Of a stretch of 6,878 nt of DNA, positions 5,113-6,878 are shown one piece after another. The notes under the pieces are model-generated. The model was not told where the DNA came from. It ran no database searches and saw nothing but the letters and a program-made list of their open reading frames with translations. The stretch comes from Oscillospiraceae bacterium. GTDB taxonomy: Bacteria > Bacillota > Clostridia > Oscillospirales > Ruminococcaceae. How positions within the stretch are numbered: position 1 is the stretch's first letter; each line of letters starts with the position of its first letter. A program made the translations under genes and the position numbers. The DNA is taken from the NCBI GenBank assembly GCA_030527085.1, contig JAUNBN010000073.1:1-6878 (forward strand), read 5' to 3'.

Positions 5113-6720
5113 TCAATGCCGGCCCTTTTTAAAGCTGTCTAGGAGCCTTGAAAGGCCGATTTTGTTCTGCCGCTTGGACTTGGCGCGGGTCTTGACTTCG
5201 CCGCTTGGCGCAGCAGGCTGAGCCGCGCTTTCGGTTTCGGGAAGGCTTGGGGGGAAGCTGAGCTTTTGAACCTTTGAGCGCTCCTTTTTGTCCGCGGGCG
5301 CGCCGGTCTTGAGCGAGACGGTAAAGGCCGTCCACTGCCCGGGCTCGCTTGCGGCGCTTATGCTGCCGCCCATTTTGTTGACGAGGCTTCGGACTATATA
5401 GAGCCCCAGCCCGGCTCCGCCGCGGTCGAGCGAGCGGGATTTGTCGGTCTTGTAGAAGCGGTCGAAGATGCGCGCCAGCTCCTCGGGCGGCACGCCAGCG
5501 CCGGTGTTCTTTATTGTTATCTCCGTCTGTGCGCTCCGCTCGGCGGAGGGCTCTATGGTGAGGCTTATCTCGCCGCCCTCGGGGGTGAACTTAATCGCGT
5601 TGTCCAGCAGGTTGTAGAAGACCTGATATAGCATATCGGAGTCGCACATCACGCTGCGGTGGCAGATGGTGAGCTCCTTTATTTTTATGCCCTTTTCCGC
5701 CAGGCGGCGCTCGGCGCTGTAGAGTACGGAGAGCGCGACGTCCCAGGCGTTGACGCTCACGAGCCGGGCGGCGTATTCGTCCTCCTCTATCCGCGATACG
5801 TCGAGCAGGGAGCTTGAGAGTCTCGCGAGGCGCTTAACCTCGTCGGAGACTATTTCGAGGTAGTGCTCCCGGCGCTCGGGGGGGATGGTGCCGTCGAGAA
5901 TGCCGTCCACATAGCCGCTTATGGTGGTCATAGGCGTTCTGAGCTCGTGGGAGACATTTGCCACAAAGCTGCGGCGGTTCTGCTCAAATTCGCAGAGCGA
6001 ATCCGCCATCTGGTTGAAAGCCCTCGCCAGCTCGGCGACCTCGTCGTTGCCCTCAACCTCTACCCTCGCGCCGAAATCGCCCTTGCCGAAGCGCTTGGCG
6101 GCCGCGCCTATCTCGGTAAGGGGCTCGGCGAGCTGCTTGGTTGCGAAATAGATTATAAAGGCCGAGGCCACCAGCATTACCGCCGAGGAGACCAAAAAGG
6201 TCACGAGCAGATTGCCCAAAAAGGTGAAGAGCGGCGTTATCGGGCTGTTTATAAAGACGTAGTAGCCCACGCCCTCGATTTCGGCGGGCAGGCAGACGGT
6301 GTAGCCGCCGCGCACGTTGTTGAAGTTGTTGAACATATTGGCCCCGATGTAGAAGCCGCGCTTCGAGGCCGCCTCGAGCACGCGCTCGCTCACCGGCCCC
6401 TCGTGGGTGCAGACCGCCTCGGAGCAGAGGATTATATCTCCGCCGCCGTCAGTGACAAAGGCCGTAACCCCCGCCGAGTTCGCCGCCTCGACAAAGCTGC
6501 GGCGCGCCTCGGGGCTGAAGAAAAGGGAGCCGCCGACAAGCTCTGCGTTTTCCCGGCTCACCTCCCGCATTTTCTCGGCCGCGCTTTTTAGGTCCAGCTC
6601 CTTTTCGTCGGTAAAGTTCTGCGCGGAAAAGTAGAGCAGGGCCGCTCCCAGCAGCGCCGTACACATAAGGAGGGTTATTATAAAGGTGCGTATATATTTT
6701 TTGTAGAGTCCCTGTTTCAT
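5113..6720 (-). CDS. Membrane sensor histidine kinase of an OmpR-type two-component system (535 aa)
   Basis: A complete sensor kinase. A short cytoplasmic N-terminus leads into TM1 (about 10-32), an extracytoplasmic sensor domain of about 130 residues (33-165, possibly PAS/Cache-like), TM2 (about 166-192) and HAMP (about 193-246). The HisKA domain has phospho-acceptor His258 in FVANVSHELRTPM (252-264). The HATPase_c domain has N box YNLLDNAIKFTPEGG (369-383), G1 NTGAGV (405-410), F box RIFDRFYKTDKSRS (417-430) and G2 GGAGLGL (434-440). Residues 471-535 are an extra Lys/Pro-rich tail beyond the kinase core. The sensor domain carries Cys99, Cys104 and Cys143. The stimulus is unknown. The start ATG lies 41 nt after the response regulator stop, with GAGG about 8 nt upstream. 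The two genes are presumably co-transcribed. Confidence 0.95.
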   Translation of the reverse strand: MKQGLYKKYIRTFIITLLMCTALLGAALLYFSAQNFTDEKELDLKSAAEKMREVSRENAELVGGSLFFSPEARRSFVEAANSAGVTAFVTDGGGDIILCSEAVCTHEGPVSERVLEAASKRGFYIGANMFNNFNNVRGGYTVCLPAEIEGVGYYVFINSPITPLFTFLGNLLVTFLVSSAVMLVASAFIIYFATKQLAEPLTEIGAAAKRFGKGDFGARVEVEGNDEVAELARAFNQMADSLCEFEQNRRSFVANVSHELRTPMTTISGYVDGILDGTIPPERREHYLEIVSDEVKRLARLSSSLLDVSRIEEDEYAARLVSVNAWDVALSVLYSAERRLAEKGIKIKELTICHRSVMCDSDMLYQVFYNLLDNAIKFTPEGGEISLTIEPSAERSAQTEITIKNTGAGVPPEELARIFDRFYKTDKSRSLDRGGAGLGLYIVRSLVNKMGGSISAASEPGQWTAFTVSLKTGAPADKKERSKVQKLSFPPSLPETESAAQPAAPSGEVKTRAKSKRQNKIGLSRLLDSFKKGRH

Positions 6721-6739
6721 AAGGTCCGCCTCAAAGGGA

Positions 6740-6762
6740 GGGGCGGCTCACGGGAGCGCCCC
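6740..6762 (-). other. Intercistronic hairpin between response regulator and kinase
   Basis: On the minus strand ggggcg (complement of 6757-6762) pairs with cgcccc (complement of 6740-6745). After a one-base bulge at 6746 a further 3 bp form, around a 4-nt loop. The hairpin starts at the response regulator stop codon and fills most of the gap before the kinase. There is no T-run, so it is not a terminator. Confidence 0.55.
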
Positions 6763-6878
6763 TATCTCACTTCGAATTTGTAGCCCACGCCCCAGACGGT
6801 CTTGAGCTCCCACTGCTCGGAAACGCCCTCGAGCTTCTCGCGCAGGCGCTTTATATGCACGTCCACCGTGCGGCTGTC
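6762..6878 (-). CDS. OmpR/PhoB-family response regulator, C-terminal fragment
   Basis: The last 38 codons of a response regulator whose 5' part lies beyond the window. The fragment is the end of the winged-helix DNA-binding domain: RTVDVHIKRLREKLE (recognition helix region) and TVWGVGYKFEV (the C-terminal beta-hairpin wing, matching the canonical TVRGxGYxF). It ends in TAG at 6762-6764. It is directly upstream of the histidine kinase gene and is presumably its phosphorylation partner. The receiver domain cannot be inspected here. Confidence 0.95.
   Translation of the reverse strand, partial: DSRTVDVHIKRLREKLEGVSEQWELKTVWGVGYKFEVR

Noticed and set aside
5863..6591. 242-codon open frame on the plus strand
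   Set aside because: Entirely antisense to the histidine kinase sensor, HAMP and HisKA region; its composition is that of a reverse-strand shadow.
5113..6720. G1-box Asp replaced by Asn (NTGAGV) as a sign of a dead kinase
   Set aside because: From family knowledge NTGxG variants occur in active OmpR-partner kinases, and the N, F and G2 boxes and His258 are intact.

Overview
The window looks like chromosome of a moderately GC-rich anaerobic Firmicute, most likely a Clostridia lineage. The reasons are tRNAs with encoded CCA, an OmpR-type two-component pair, an Rnf-family membrane gene set, strong AGGAGG-type ribosome binding sites, and tightly packed operons. Isoleucine is mostly coded by ATA despite the GC-rich genes. 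The exact taxon cannot be read from the sequence. Every supported gene lies on the minus strand, so transcription runs from high to low coordinates.

In transcript order: (1) 6762-6878 is the 3' end of an OmpR-family response regulator. It is followed by its probable partner, a complete membrane sensor histidine kinase (5113-6720). (2) A sigma-70-type promoter (5012-5040) precedes a compact five-gene run: ribulose-phosphate 3-epimerase (rpe), RnfD-like, RnfE-like and RnfA-like membrane proteins, and an EamA/DMT transporter. The junctions are an 8-nt overlap, a 3-nt gap, a 4-nt TTGA stop/start overlap and a 22-nt gap, so this is almost certainly one operon. (3) Positions 659-895 hold about two and a half diverged tandem copies of a ~100-bp hairpin-bearing repeat and no gene. 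(4) A promoter (630-658) drives tRNA-Thr(UGU) and tRNA-Tyr(GUA), followed by a clear intrinsic terminator (351-391). (5) Positions 1-350 are AT-richer and hold no gene I can support.

The most interesting part is the Rnf-like trio. It keeps the canonical D-E-A order of an rnfCDGEAB cluster, but rnfC, rnfG and rnfB are not beside it. The cysteines that hold the intramembrane iron-sulfur cluster are replaced in both the RnfE-like and RnfA-like proteins; the RnfE-like protein has no cysteine at all. The covalent-FMN motif of the RnfD-like protein is also altered. Together these suggest a membrane core that has lost, or rebuilt, its redox cofactors, possibly a diverged electron-transfer complex or a transporter. 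Comparisons with canonical Rnf proteins are from memory, not from a computed alignment.
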